From positions 32,213,437 through 32,277,436 of the forward strand of contig CP154956.1 of assembly GCA_039621445.1 (NCBI GenBank): a DNA stretch of 64,000 nt, read 5' to 3'. Shown here in pieces: positions 28,546-38,030 of the stretch. The stretch is from Euglena gracilis (Eukaryota > Euglenida > Euglenophyceae > Euglenales). Made by a program: the position numbers and the translations under genes. The notes beneath the pieces were generated by a model. The model worked only from the letters and a program-made list of their open reading frames with translations, searched no databases and was not told the origin of the DNA. The stretch's first letter is position 1. The number at the start of each line of letters is the position of its first letter.

Positions 28546-29268
28546 CTAAAAGTAAGTTTGTGGTGTTGGCAAATGCAAAGGTGGTACAATTCGCGTTTTC
28601 GCGGGTGGTTGTACCAAATTCGCGGTGGATGTAGGGATTCCTACTCCAGAAATGGTAATTTGAGAACGCGATTCCGGGACATTTGGAATACCAACCGCAG
28701 CGCTTACCGCGGTGGGTGGTGGCATAACCGGTACCGGAGTGGACATTTTATCCATACTCGCGGACAAGTCATGCACCGTTTCTTCCAAATGTTCCACCAA
28801 CTGGAGTTGGCCGCAAATACGGTCAACCTCAGTCTCCAAATGCCTAACGCGTTTGTGGTAACGGGAAAAATCGTCCAAGTGTGGTAACTTTTCAGAAACC
28901 AAGTGTAAATCTTGGACAAGTTGTCCTTGGGACTCCTCCACATTCCGGAGTTGACCCGCAAGCGCTTTTACTGCATTTGAGACAATTTGCAATTGGTGGG
29001 GTGACTTGGTGGGTGTTTCTGCGGTGGAGCGCGAATTTTCCGCGGTTGGCTTTTCCAACAACGCAGAAATTCGTCCATCCAACCGTGAAACCTCATCTTG
29101 CATTGATCGGGCATTCCGATTCACAGATTCCTCAAGTTGAATCAAACTCGTGCAAAATGCTTGTAAGGTTTCCTTGTTGTCACCAAGCATTTTGTTATAA
29201 AATGAGCGGAAATTCCGGTGACTCGGATATCCGAGCGCGCGAAACATTGGGAAGTGCGCGAATTTCCG
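28546..29268 (-). CDS. Gag module B with coiled coil
   Basis: Same frame as the modules on either side, bounded by TAG at 29269-29271 (context CAG TAG CGG) and TAG at 28546-28548 (TTT TAG CAA). Heptad-rich segments (LEESVNRNARSMQDEVSRLD; LEEKP; LETEVDRI; LVEHLEETVHDL) predict a long coiled coil, followed by a Pro/Val-rich tail. No enzymatic motif. Probably structural, extending the Gag N-terminus. Confidence 0.6.
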   Translation of the reverse strand, partial: RKFAHFPMFRALGYPSHRNFRSFYNKMLGDNKETLQAFCTSLIQLEESVNRNARSMQDEVSRLDGRISALLEKPTAENSRSTAETPTKSPHQLQIVSNAVKALAGQLRNVEESQGQLVQDLHLVSEKLPHLDDFSRYHKRVRHLETEVDRICGQLQLVEHLEETVHDLSASMDKMSTPVPVMPPPTAVSAAVGIPNVPESRSQITISGVGIPTSTANLVQPPAKTRIVPPLHLPTPQTYF

Positions 29269-30821
29269 CTACTGTGGTGGACAACAACATCGGGTTTGCA
29301 ATTCCCCAATAGCGGCTTGAATACCACTAATGTCGGGGATTCGCTTGGAAAGTGCGGAAACATGCTCCTGCAAACCGACAACGGTGGCATTCATACCGCC
29401 AATGTCCGTTTGCATTTGTTGTTGCGCGAAATCCAACCGTTGTGCGCAATCCGCGATTTTCGCGGGCAGGGTGGTTAATCCGTCCTGATTTGCGGCACAA
29501 TGGCAGGATTTTTGCTCCAAGTGTAGGATGCGTTCCTGCAAAACCTGGATTTGCGTACGGGGAACAACATTTTCTTGCACTTTCGCCTGAAATTGCTTCA
29601 AATGCTCGATTTCCGAGCAAAGATGCAAAATCCTTTGTTGGGCTTCTTGGAAAGAAGTAGTGAGTGTGGCAAAATGCTCAACCGCAACAAAGTTACCGAT
29701 TTCCGGCATTTTGGGGGTGGCAATTTGTGTTTGTAACTGGTGCTGCAATTGCAGTAGCATGGTTGAACAGGATTCCACTTTGGCAAAAAGCTGGCTCATA
29801 CCATCTTGCACATGCAGAAACTTGGAATCATTAGGAGTTTCCGCTTCATGAAGCATTTTGCTGATTTGTTGGAAATTTTGTGGAAGTTGGATGCGCAAAA
29901 TACTGTCAACACTTTCTCGAAAATGCTGAAGGTCTTTCCCCGCATTTTCAAAATTGTGTTGGCAATATTTGCCGATTTCCTGCAAATAATTCCAGCAACA
30001 TTCCAGTTTGGTGTTGACAACCCTTTGATTGTCCTCATCAAACTGCAAAATTTTGTTGAGCATAGTTGCGCATTCCGCAACGCATTGGTGGACATGCAAA
30101 ATTTGTTTGCTAAGCGGGTGATCCGCTGGGAGTTGACCGAGAATTCGGTAAACATCACCGGGGGTGAGGTTATCCCGCAAATCTTCCTCATAGTCCTCCA
30201 CAATGGAAACGGCACCAGAGATTTCCGGTACCACCAGACGCATATCTGGGTTCCATGGCAAAGCAGGGAAAACCGCAGTTTCCGCGGGTAATCCCGGCAA
30301 TGCGTGAAATGGTGTGGGGGGTTGGAAATTGAGGGGGGGGGTTGGAAAAAACACGGTGTTTCCACCGAGTTGCACTCCAAAAGGCCCACCGGTGCTTCCA
30401 CCGGGGATCTTTTGGGTGTGAACAGAGCAAAGGGCAAATACCCCTCACTTTGTTCATGGGTAACATGAGTAACCAAGTGTAAAGGTGAAAGGGGTTCATC
30501 CCCTCGCCGCATCAATGATGGGTGAACCGGGATGGAGGAAGGCATTTTGCCACCTACATCCCGAACAATCAATGACAATGATGATGAAGAGGGTTCATTA
30601 CCCCCATGCAACAATAAAGGCGTTTCGCCTTTTGACAATGACAAATGAGTCAAATTGCCTTCTTCCTGCTTGGGGGGTCGGGAATTGGAACTTGTTTCAT
30701 TCAAACCGTTCCAATCCCCGCAATCTTCATCACAATTGCTCAATGAACTCGTCAGCAATTCATAATCAAATTTGGGGTTGGGGCTTGTGCTCTGCATCTT
30801 TTGAGATGGGTAAAAAGGCAA
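29269..30821 (-). CDS. Gag module A, N-terminal coiled-coil protein
   Basis: The N-terminal segment (30821 to about 30345) is Ser/Pro-rich and lies in one frame. A C-run at about 30337-30346 shifts to the frame open from 30375 to 29269. That part is rich in Gln and hydrophobic heptads (LLQLQHQLQTQ, LQERILHLEQK) with Cys/His pairs (KSCHC, RCCCPP). A related fragment lies on the + strand at 55090-55420, supporting real coding history. Ends at a TAG in frame with module B. Confidence 0.6.
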
Positions 30822-31097
30822 AAACCCAAAAATTCACACAAATAAGCAGAGAAACAGGGACCAGAAAGGTTGTATCGGCGATTACCGAACAGAGCCTTCT
30901 GAGACCTGTATCCTTGCTTAAAGGTTGGCTCGGGGCCAGGAACAGTACTTTCACCGTGTTTCACGGCTCAGTACGATCCTCACCACCAGTCAACCACAGA
31001 GTTTCTCTGTGTGGAACGTCTGTGTAGGTTCATTGCCTAAATCTGCTACCAAGTGTATTACCTGGTAGCCTTTCTTTCTGTAGGATCTTTGACCTAT
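30822..31097 (-). other. 5' leader of the LTR element
   Basis: Untranslated leader between the primer-binding site and gag. It contains the hairpins CACAGAG-TTT-CTCTGTG (30995-31011) and CCGTG-TTT-CACGG (30954-30966), and a 16-bp exact copy (31042-31057) of the sequence that spans the primer-binding site and LTR edge (31098-31113). Confidence 0.7.
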
Positions 31098-31107
31098 TCT
31101 GCTACCA
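31098..31107 (-). promoter_or_regulatory. Primer-binding site, initiator Met tRNA type
   Basis: Sense strand TGGTAGCAGA touches the end of the 5' LTR. It is complementary to the 3' end of eukaryotic initiator methionine tRNA (known from plants and animals), the common primer of Ty3/gypsy elements. Confidence 0.85.
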
Positions 31108-31533
31108 AGTGTACGTCCAAAGCTTTCCCTTTTCGCCTTTTTGGGACTTTCTGTAAAAGCCTTTCGCTTTTGCCTTGGTGTGCAGCCTACTTATGGTAGG
31201 GAAAAGTCTTTGGAGTAACGAAAAGTGGTTTTCCCCTTTTCTTCCCAATTCCCCAAGAAGCAAAGCACAAAGCAAAGACTCAGAAGTTTCTTCTGAGATC
31301 AAGTTCGAATGTTCCGAGGGCTTTTCCCTCTGACAAAACCAATGGTCAAACTTTGGAAGAATGACAGTGAAGAATACCACCTGTGGGGAAGGAGAGAAAA
31401 GTGCTGACGTGTCCAGGGGCAGATCCAGAAGGGTCTGCCACGATCTTACCAGCTGTGGATTTCCACAGTGGTGCGACCGTCACAGAACCCACTCTGCAGA
31501 TATCCTACAGAGCTGGGACGTGCCTGGTACACA
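31108..31533 (-). repeat. 5' LTR of the chromodomain element
   Basis: Copy of 14702-15128. It contains the promoter and transcript start by analogy; I see no clear TATA box. Confidence 0.9.
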
Positions 31534-31538
31534 TGTTC
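31534..31538. repeat. Target-site duplication, right copy (TGTTC)
   Basis: Matches 14697-14701. After it, the DIRS-like RT reading frame resumes in register with the part left of the element. Confidence 0.85.
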
Positions 31539-31947
31539 CCCCTCCTGGTTTTGAAATTAAAAACCATGGGATCAAATGCTGGGTTTCTGAATCCCAAACT
31601 CGTTTCACTGACCCAGTTTTTTCGTAATCCAGCTGAATTATTTCTGCCTGGTTCAGGTCCAGGTTGGCCCTGGGTTTTGGGTGGGTGGACGATTTTGGGG
31701 GATTCACCCAGGGGGGTTGAATTCCATTTTTGATCAATTGACATGTTGCTGGGGGGGCATTTTTTGTCCACCATTTTAGACTTTTCTGAAGTTTCTGGTA
31801 CAGGGGGGTGTCTCCCCATTTTTCCTCCATGGAATGTATTTTCCCAACTAGATAATTTTCTGGGTGCTGGGCGGGGGGTGTTGGACATTGCACCCCTGGT
31901 GCCCCTGGGGATTGAGCATTCTCTAAAGGTGGCTGGGGGGGGTGCAT
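31539..31947 (-). pseudogene. DIRS-like reverse transcriptase, N-terminal part
   Basis: Pre-RT and first RT motifs of the DIRS-like element: KWGDTPLYQKLQKSLKWW, LIKNGIQPPW, then SETQHLIPWFLISKPGGG up to the insertion point at 31538. Joined across the insertion it runs in frame into KWRMISDCREIN at about 14690. A frame change separates it from the gag-like ORF upstream. Confidence 0.75.
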
Positions 31948-32864
31948 ATGCTCTGCTCACAGGCTCTCTGATCATCCACTTTGTCATTGGTGTTGTCGAT
32001 TGACATACCATAGGGGCCCCTTTTTGGGTCTCCCCCTCGTTTTGGTTTGCACCTGCCATGGGCATTGACAAAGAATGCTGAGGGGGGGTTGCCCCCTTGT
32101 CCTCCACTGCCCCTTTGGGGGCATCCTCCTGGGGCTGCCACCGTACATTGAAACCCCCTGCTGGGGGACAGCCTTTTAGCTTCTGGGGGTTCTCCCCTTC
32201 TGATATTCGATGGCCCCAGTGGCTTTGAATTTGCTGATGTTGTTGATGATAATTCTGGCCCCACTGGCCCTCTTGAAATTTTGATAGTCCCCATTGACTT
32301 CTCTTTGACCTTGGGCGCCATGCCCATTGAAAATCTTGGGGGGCCACTGGGGGCCCATCCTGTACCCCTGATGTGGTTTGGGATGAAGAAATGATTGGGG
32401 GGGTGTTGTTGACCTGTCCTGGCCCTGCCACTGGGCATCTGTTTGTGGAATTGGCCACCCGGGCCTTGGTATTGTTGACCACCCTGGCCTTTGTTCCATC
32501 GGCCGCCATGGCCATTGCTGTTTTGGCCGCCATGGCCCAGCTTGCTGTTGTGGCCGCCATGGCCCAGTGAACAAGGTATTGGTGCAACTGGCAGAACGTT
32601 GGCGCCAATGGCTCTGGCTCCAAAGGCCGTAGTGGCCTGCTGGTTGTTGCTTTTGCCCCTTTCGGGGTCTTCTGACCACCGTCTGCCAGGGTCCGTGGCC
32701 ATCACTTTGGAGGGTTTGGGTTCTTGAAATTTCTGTGGGGGAAATTTCTTTTGGGGAAGGGGCAGCCACGGTTCGCCACAGTTGACCCGCGTCGTCAGGT
32801 AGTCCAGCTGCTGCTGCTGCTCCCGCTTGAATTTCTCCAGCGCTGTGCTTCTTTGAAGTTGCAT
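31923..32864 (-). pseudogene. DIRS-like gag-like ORF1
   Basis: Starts with an ATG at 32864 (MQLQRSTALEKFKREQQQQL), then a Gln/Gly/Pro-rich low-complexity protein with repeated GHGG and GGQ units (about 32570-32400). No zinc knuckle. Position just inside the 5' inverted terminal repeat and before RT fits ORF1 of a DIRS element. A neighbouring frame (32623-31505) is also open, so a frame change inside the gene is likely. Confidence 0.55.
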
Positions 32865-33025
32865 CTTTCATTGAATTATTTCGAAAAATTGAACAACTTT
32901 TGATTTGAAGTTCTGCAAGAGCGTGACTTTCTGGATAAATTGAACGGATTGATTGTCTTCTTCTTTTCTCAATTGGTGAGGTATTTGAAGTCCCTTTCTG
33001 ATGGGTGTCGAAGGGCAAATTGGGA

Positions 33026-33130
33026 ATCAGCCAACTCCGGCGAAAAAAGGCACTAAGCACGGCCTCCTTACCCAACGCACCAGAGCAATCCAAACAACAC
33101 CGCCGGCGAGCAAGGCATGGCCTCACAAGG
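33026..33130. repeat. Inverted terminal repeat of the DIRS-like element, right
   Basis: Inverted partner of 11909-12011. It lies between the gag-like ORF (- strand) and a second recombinase relic (+ strand), so two elements meet head to head here. Confidence 0.7.
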
Positions 33131-33149
33131 GCAAAGAGGGGACCCCGAG

Positions 33150-33605
33150 GTGTCCAACTTTTTTTCAATTTGACTGAAAGGAGCATCCCGGGTGCTGTGA
33201 TGGAGTCCAATAACGTTTTATTTACTTCAGCAGATTTGCAGGTGGAGTCAAAAGTCAGGAGAAAGGGTTGGAAACTCCACAAGTGGGAGAAATTGCCCTC
33301 TCTGAATTCACAACTGCACATCAGTCCAGTACATTTATTGGTGGAGTATGTCAGGCGTACAGTTCACATGGGCAAAAACGGGGGGCCGTTTTTCCTTTCA
33401 CTTCTGCCCCCCTTTAACGCTTTGAAGCCAAATTCCATCAATGGCCTCAAAAAACGTTTTTTGTTGCAGCAGGGGGTCCCTGCCCTGTATGGGGCACACA
33501 GCACAAGAGGTGCAGGTGTCTCTTTCTTCAAGTCTTTGGGCTTGGATTCAGAGGAAGTGTGCCAAATAGGCAAGTGGGAAGATCTCAAAAGTTTTAATAG
33601 CCTAA
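33150..33605 (+). pseudogene. Second tyrosine recombinase relic (DIRS-like), + strand
   Basis: Open frame on the + strand with RRKGWKLHKWEKLPSL, HLLVEYVRR, then the HxxR box in GAHSTRGAGV and EEVCQIGKWEDLKSF. These align with the - strand recombinase but differ clearly, so this is another family member. Similarity stops just before the nucleophile Tyr position (FNS, then LNNY and a TGA), so the catalytic end is missing or replaced. N-terminal half absent. Confidence 0.7.
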
Positions 33606-33724
33606 ATAACTATTGATGACAGATGATAATAACCGTAAAATTATACCAACGAACATGTGAATGGGAATGTGAATGGGATTGCGGAAAGTGCCCCCACTAT
33701 AGGGGAACCAAATTTGGACTTGCT

Positions 33725-33830
33725 GCCAAGCACCTATAGTTGACCCCCAGATTTTCGCCCATTTCGGCCATTTTCGGCCATTTTCGGCCATTTTCGGCCA
33801 TTTTCGGCCATTTTTTCCAATAGGTGTGGG
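33725..33830. repeat. GGCCATTTTC decanucleotide repeat
   Basis: About five copies of a 10-bp unit at 33757-33814, next to a GCACCTATAGT motif. The same pairing is at 36056-36200, and a diverged one at 56070-56130. Confidence 0.8.
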
Positions 33831-34680
33831 GTCGCTGACCTCTTATCCCTTTATGGGTAGGAGCGAAGCTTATCACTGGGGGAAAACCCCCCTCGAACCC
33901 CCCTCCTCGGAGCCACCTCGGGAACCGGCGGATTATCACCATGATGCCGGCCCCGTTCCCGAAATTTTTTTTTTCAGTTGCGAGCGACTGGATTCCTAGT
34001 TTCCGAATCACCTGGGTTTGACCCCCAACTCCCCGCCAGGCCCGAGTTATTCACGCGCGAAGGGGTCCAAACTGGGTAGGATTGGCCAACCACCCTTTTT
34101 AAGCACCCCCCCTCTGGACGGCTAAAAAATGTCAATTTTCAAAATATGTCCAAAATGAAGCAAAATCAAAGGAAATGTCCGGAGACCTAATTTGAAGCCC
34201 TTGGAACGCCCCATCTGCCGCTTTTTTGATTTCCCCGCAACTCCCCGCCTGGCCCGAGATACGGCCGTTTTTGGCCTGGATGGCCGTTTTGTACACTTTT
34301 TCCACTGTTCGACTTAGCCGTTTTCGGGGGGTGGGGGGTCAAAAAATCGATGTTTTCAAAATTTCTCGAAAATGATGCAAAATCAAAGGAAATGTCCGGA
34401 GACCTAAATTGAAGCCCCTGGAACGCTCCGTCTACTGGGATTTTGGTTTCCCCATTTTGTACACTTTTCCCTCTGTCCGACTTAGCCGTTTTCGGCCAAA
34501 AAAAGTCGAAAAAAATCGAAAAAAAATTTTTGCCCAAAACGATGTTTTTTGGCCTCCCGGACCCGGAAAAACTGTTTTTGAGCCGAAAACGAGCGTTTTT
34601 CGACCCGCCGGCGCCCCGTTTTGGGGCGCCAACCCATTGACTTTGGTCAAACCCGGGTCAAAAAAGTCGAGCCTTCTTGC
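33825..34680 (+). repeat. Long dispersed repeat, copy a
   Basis: Matches 39150-39932 (inverted), 36560-37115 (inverted, partial) and 41724-42960 (same direction). Landmarks: TCGCTGACCTCTTATCCC, GCGAGCGACTGGAT, GACCTAAATTGAAGCC. No coding potential: frames are C/G-run and Phe/Lys-rich artefacts. Confidence 0.75.
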
Positions 34681-34850
34681 CTTCAAGCCTCTTGGAGTGG
34701 ATGCTTTTCACAAACAACTTCCCCTCATCTATTCCAACTTGATACCCCAAGCAACACTGTTTGATGGTGGCACTGTTATATCCCATCCACTTGTGTGCAA
34801 GAAACCTAATGCAGGAATCACACCTTTAACAGAGAAAAAAACGCTTCACA
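34676..34850 (+). other. Coding-like fragment of unknown origin
   Basis: The frame reads LGVDAFHKQLPLIYSNLIP and TLFDGGTVISHPLVCKKPN, more protein-like than the surroundings, but has no start, no splice evidence and no recognised family. Confidence 0.25.
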
Positions 34851-34851
34851 T

Positions 34852-35935
34852 ACTTTGCCTAATTGCACCTTGTCACCACAATTTTCTGAAATGTCATCAA
34901 AACCATCGGCTTTGGCCCAAATAACCCATTCGGAGGTGGTTCGTTGAGTAGCGTGTGCAAGCAAATAAAAGCAAACAAAAGCAAGCAAAGAAAAGCAAAC
35001 AAAAGCAAGCAAACATGTGATTGGTCCATAATGTTGAAATATTGACATCAAATGTGCTCACCAAATGTCTGCATCTTGTTCAACATCGCATCTCGCCCAG
35101 CATCTGCAACTTGTCCAATATCTACATCCATTGCATCAGCAATTTCTGCATCTTGTATGGTGGTATCTTCTCCAGTGTCGACATCTTGTCCAGTGTCTGC
35201 ATCTTGAACAACGTCTGCATCTTGTCCAATATCTGCCTCTTGTCCAACATCTGCATCTTGCACAGCATTTGCATCTTGTCCAGTGTCTACAGCTTGTCCA
35301 GTGTCTGCATCTTGTTCTGCATCTGCACCTTGTCGAGCATCTGCATCTCACTCATCTTGTCCAGTGTCAACATCTTGTTCAGTCTGCATCTTGTTCCGCA
35401 TCTGCATCCATTGCATCTTGTCCAGTATCTTTAACCACTGCATCCACTGGCTCCCAACCTAGCAAATGACCACAGAAACCCCAAAAAATGACCACAAAAA
35501 CCCAAAATTGACTGCAAAAAGCCCCAAAAAACAATCAAAATGACCTAAAATTGCTTCAAAAAACCTAAACTTGCCCAAAAACGCCAACAATGTCCCCAAA
35601 TTGTGAAAAATAACCGAAAATCACCAAAATGGCGCAAAATGCCATAAAATGTGCTCATATTGACCCAAATTAGCCCAATATTTGCCAAATCAGTGCAAAA
35701 TATCCCCAAAATTAGCAACAATTGATCCAAAATGGCCAACATGGGAGTAATATTGGAAATTTGTGGAGGAATTATTCCAAAAATGGGTTTAATTCTTCAA
35801 AATATACAAAAAAATTGCCAGCATCGCCCTTGTCACCAATTTTTTTCTGAAATGCCATCAAAATATCAGCTTTGGCCCAAATAACCCTTTCGGAGGTGGT
35901 TCTTTGAGCAGCATGTGTTGCAGGGCCAGGCATAA
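34852..35935. repeat. Pair of about 95-120 bp direct repeats flanking low-complexity DNA
   Basis: 34852-34945 and 35808-35930 share TTTGGCCCAAATAACCC and CGGAGGTGGTTC contexts. Between them lie the minisatellite and an A/C-rich stretch (35456-35800) without a gene. Confidence 0.65.
35060..35455. repeat. Minisatellite, about 18-bp unit
   Basis: Imperfect tandem copies of TGTCCAGTGTCTGCATCT. On the - strand one frame reads an acidic hexapeptide (DADxGQ) about ten times (35263-35048), but without flanking gene structure I treat it as a satellite. Confidence 0.8.
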
Positions 35936-36055
35936 TAACAAAAGAAGAGAGGCTGCACAGAGACAAGGATCAGACGCACTGAAAATTGCCCCTCAGGGAA
36001 AAAGAAACTGTTAGGCAAAAAAAAAACTCGAAAAAGAATTGCAACAAATGTTTTC

Positions 36056-36200
36056 TCATTTTCGCCATTTTCGGCCATTTTCGGCCATTTTCGGCCATTT
36101 TCGGCCATTTTCGGGACCCCACCTATAGAGCCCAAAATTTCATTTTCGGCCATTTTCGGCCATTTTTCGGCCATTTTTACTATAGGTGCTTGCTTGCTGC
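36056..36200. repeat. GGCCATTTTC repeats, two blocks
   Basis: Blocks at 36061-36114 and 36141-36178, separated by CACCTATAGAGCCC. Related to 33725-33830. Confidence 0.8.
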
Positions 36201-36559
36201 AGTGGACCCCCCCCCGGGGGGCACTGCGAACTATTGAGCCTGGTATCAATGGGGGTTCAGCACCTTTTTCAGCTGGCTGGTAGGCGGAGCACAGTTAACT
36301 GGTTATTCCGAACGTGTTGGGTGGAATGGTAAAATGGTCAGGAAGGTTGGAGAGTTTGGGGAGAAGAGATGGGCAAAACTGCACAAGATCGCCGGACAGA
36401 GAATCACCAAGACGGGAGCCATCATACAGTGCGTACACTTACACAATAAACACAAATGAAGGGCTGGAGGTTGAGGAGCTGGAGCTTGGGAGCTGGACCT
36501 TCTGTCCAATTAATATTCACGCATTTGATTCTCAGAAAATGGATCAATCCAAGGGCTTC
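36201..36559. other. Unassigned single-copy stretch
   Basis: A + strand frame (36314-36560) is open with a protein-like segment (EGLEVEELELGSWTFCPIN) but runs into the following repeat. No family recognised; possible gene fragment. Confidence 0.25.
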
Positions 36560-37115
36560 ACTTTTGCTCTGAACATTTCCTTTGATTTTGCTTCATTGTC
36601 GAGATATTTTGAAAAAAGCGGTGACCCCAAAAACAGCCCCAAAATGGCTGTTTTGGGCCACAAAAGCATGACGGAACACGGGCCAGGTGTGTCGGCAGCC
36701 AAAACGGCGAATGGGAGGCTATAGAGGGCTGACCAACACTTCCAGAAATAATGTAAATTCTCTCGAGATATTTTCGAAGAAAAAAAACAAAATTTTTGAC
36801 CGAAAATCTCACCCTGGCGAAATGGCAGAGTCGAAACTGGGGGGGGGGGTTGGCGAATCCTGCCCAGTTTGGACCCCTTTCGCGGGTGAATAACTCGAGC
36901 CTGGCGGGAAGTTAGGGGTCAAACGGAGGTGATTTGCAAACTCAGGATCCAGTCGCTCGCAACTGAAAAAATCTTTTTAAAAAATGGGCTGGGGCCAAGG
37001 TGATAATGCGCAGTTTTCATTGCCTACCCAGGGGGGATGGGGGGGTTCTACCCCCCCTTTTCCCGGGTGGCAAGCTTTGCTCTTACTCTGAAGAGATAAA
37101 AGCTCAGCGACCCCC
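36560..37115 (-). repeat. Long dispersed repeat, copy b (partial)
   Basis: Inverted relative to copies a and d. Shares the segments around CTCGAGATATTTTCGAA, CAGTCGCTCGCAACTG and GATAAAAGCTCAGCGACC. Confidence 0.7.
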
Positions 37116-38030
37116 CCCCCCACCTAAACGGTGGCACAGTCTGGGTAGCCGATTTTGACCTGGTGCAAAGCTCCAAGATGAAAAACTTCACTGCCCCAAA
37201 AAAAACAGCCAAAAGTGCCACTTTGGCAGAGTCCCTGAACTTTTCTTTGAAATAAATCTGGAAATACTCGTTTTTTGGGACTATTTTGATCGTTTTTCTA
37301 ATATAGAAAACAACAAAACATTAAAAAATGTGCAATATGCTCAAAAATGAGGAAAGAAGGTATTCTTTGTTCGTTTTCCAGCACGAAGCGCCAGAAGAAA
37401 AAGCAAAAGTTTTCGGCATCTTGGAACCGGCCAAGGAAAGGGGTGGGGGGGGTCTGGAAACCCCTCCCATAGGGAGGCCCTCCCTACCACCTTCCTCAAA
37501 ACCAAAGGGCTTCCCACACATCCCTGCCCCCCAGAGGGTTACCTCTGACCAGCCTGGCAGGGGCCCCCCACTTACCACCTTCCTCAAAAACGAAGCACTT
37601 CCCAATCATCCCTGACCCTCCAGCTAAGGCGGCGTCGTGTTTGGGGTCAACAGCAGCCACCTGGCCCATTCTCCACTTGTGTTTACTCACGAGAGTGGGG
37701 GGAATCCTCCTTTGATTGACCAGAGGAGGAGTAGGTGGGGGAGATTTGAACGAAGCCCAAATAACCACCTCCTCCCAAACAAAATAAACCACCCCAAATA
37801 ACCCCTCCCCTCGGGTCCGACTTTGGCGACCAAGTTGATAAAAGACCAAATAACCCCCCCCCAATTTCGGGCCAACGAAAACTGAAAATGTAGGCAAAAA
37901 TCAAAATCTCTGACAACAAATTACGAAAAAAAATCGATTTTTCTGGATCATCTAGCCTCCAAAAAAATGTTAAATTTAATCCGGGTTTTGGGTGCTATTT
38001 TGGGTCCTATAGGACTTTGAAAAATTTCGA
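37116..38030. other. Low-complexity intergenic DNA
   Basis: C/G runs and A-rich stretches. The start (CCCCACCTAAACGGTGGC) belongs to a repeat also near 50690, 52890 and 53170. No gene seen. Confidence 0.6.

Larger units (their letters stand above)
14702..31533 (-). mobile_element. Ty3/gypsy-type chromodomain LTR retrotransposon, 16.8 kb, with extra genes
   Basis: Complete LTR-to-LTR element on the - strand, inserted in the RT gene of a DIRS-like element. Support: LTRs 31108-31533 and 14702-15128, TSD TGTTC, primer-binding site touching the 5' LTR, polypurine tract touching the 3' LTR, and gag-protease-RT-RNase H-integrase-chromodomain order. Removing the element and one TSD copy rejoins the host RT frame. 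At 16.8 kb it is far longer than a typical chromovirus (5-9 kb); the excess is a long gag and a 5.4 kb gene after the integrase. The coding part has five in-frame TAG codons, one TGA and several frameshifts, so this copy is probably inactive. The LTRs differ at roughly 16 positions (about 96% identity by eye). Confidence 0.9.
11909..33130 (-). mobile_element. DIRS-like tyrosine-recombinase retrotransposon, split by a 16.8 kb insertion
   Basis: Order on the - strand: gag-like ORF (32864-31923), start of RT (31947-31539), [LTR element 31533-14702 plus one TSD copy], rest of RT, RNase H, methyltransferase-like module (14696-13290), tyrosine recombinase (13280-12150). Inverted terminal repeats of about 105 bp are at 33026-33130 and 11909-12011. 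Without the insertion the element is about 4.4 kb, a normal size for DIRS. RT-RH-MT-YR order, YLDD motif and inverted repeats are the hallmarks of the DIRS group. Several frameshifts make it non-functional. Confidence 0.8.

Noticed and set aside
35136-35351. Cys/Arg-rich frame (RCRCRTRC type) and the Leu/Ile/Cys frame on the other strand
   Set aside because: Alternative readings of the 18-bp minisatellite.
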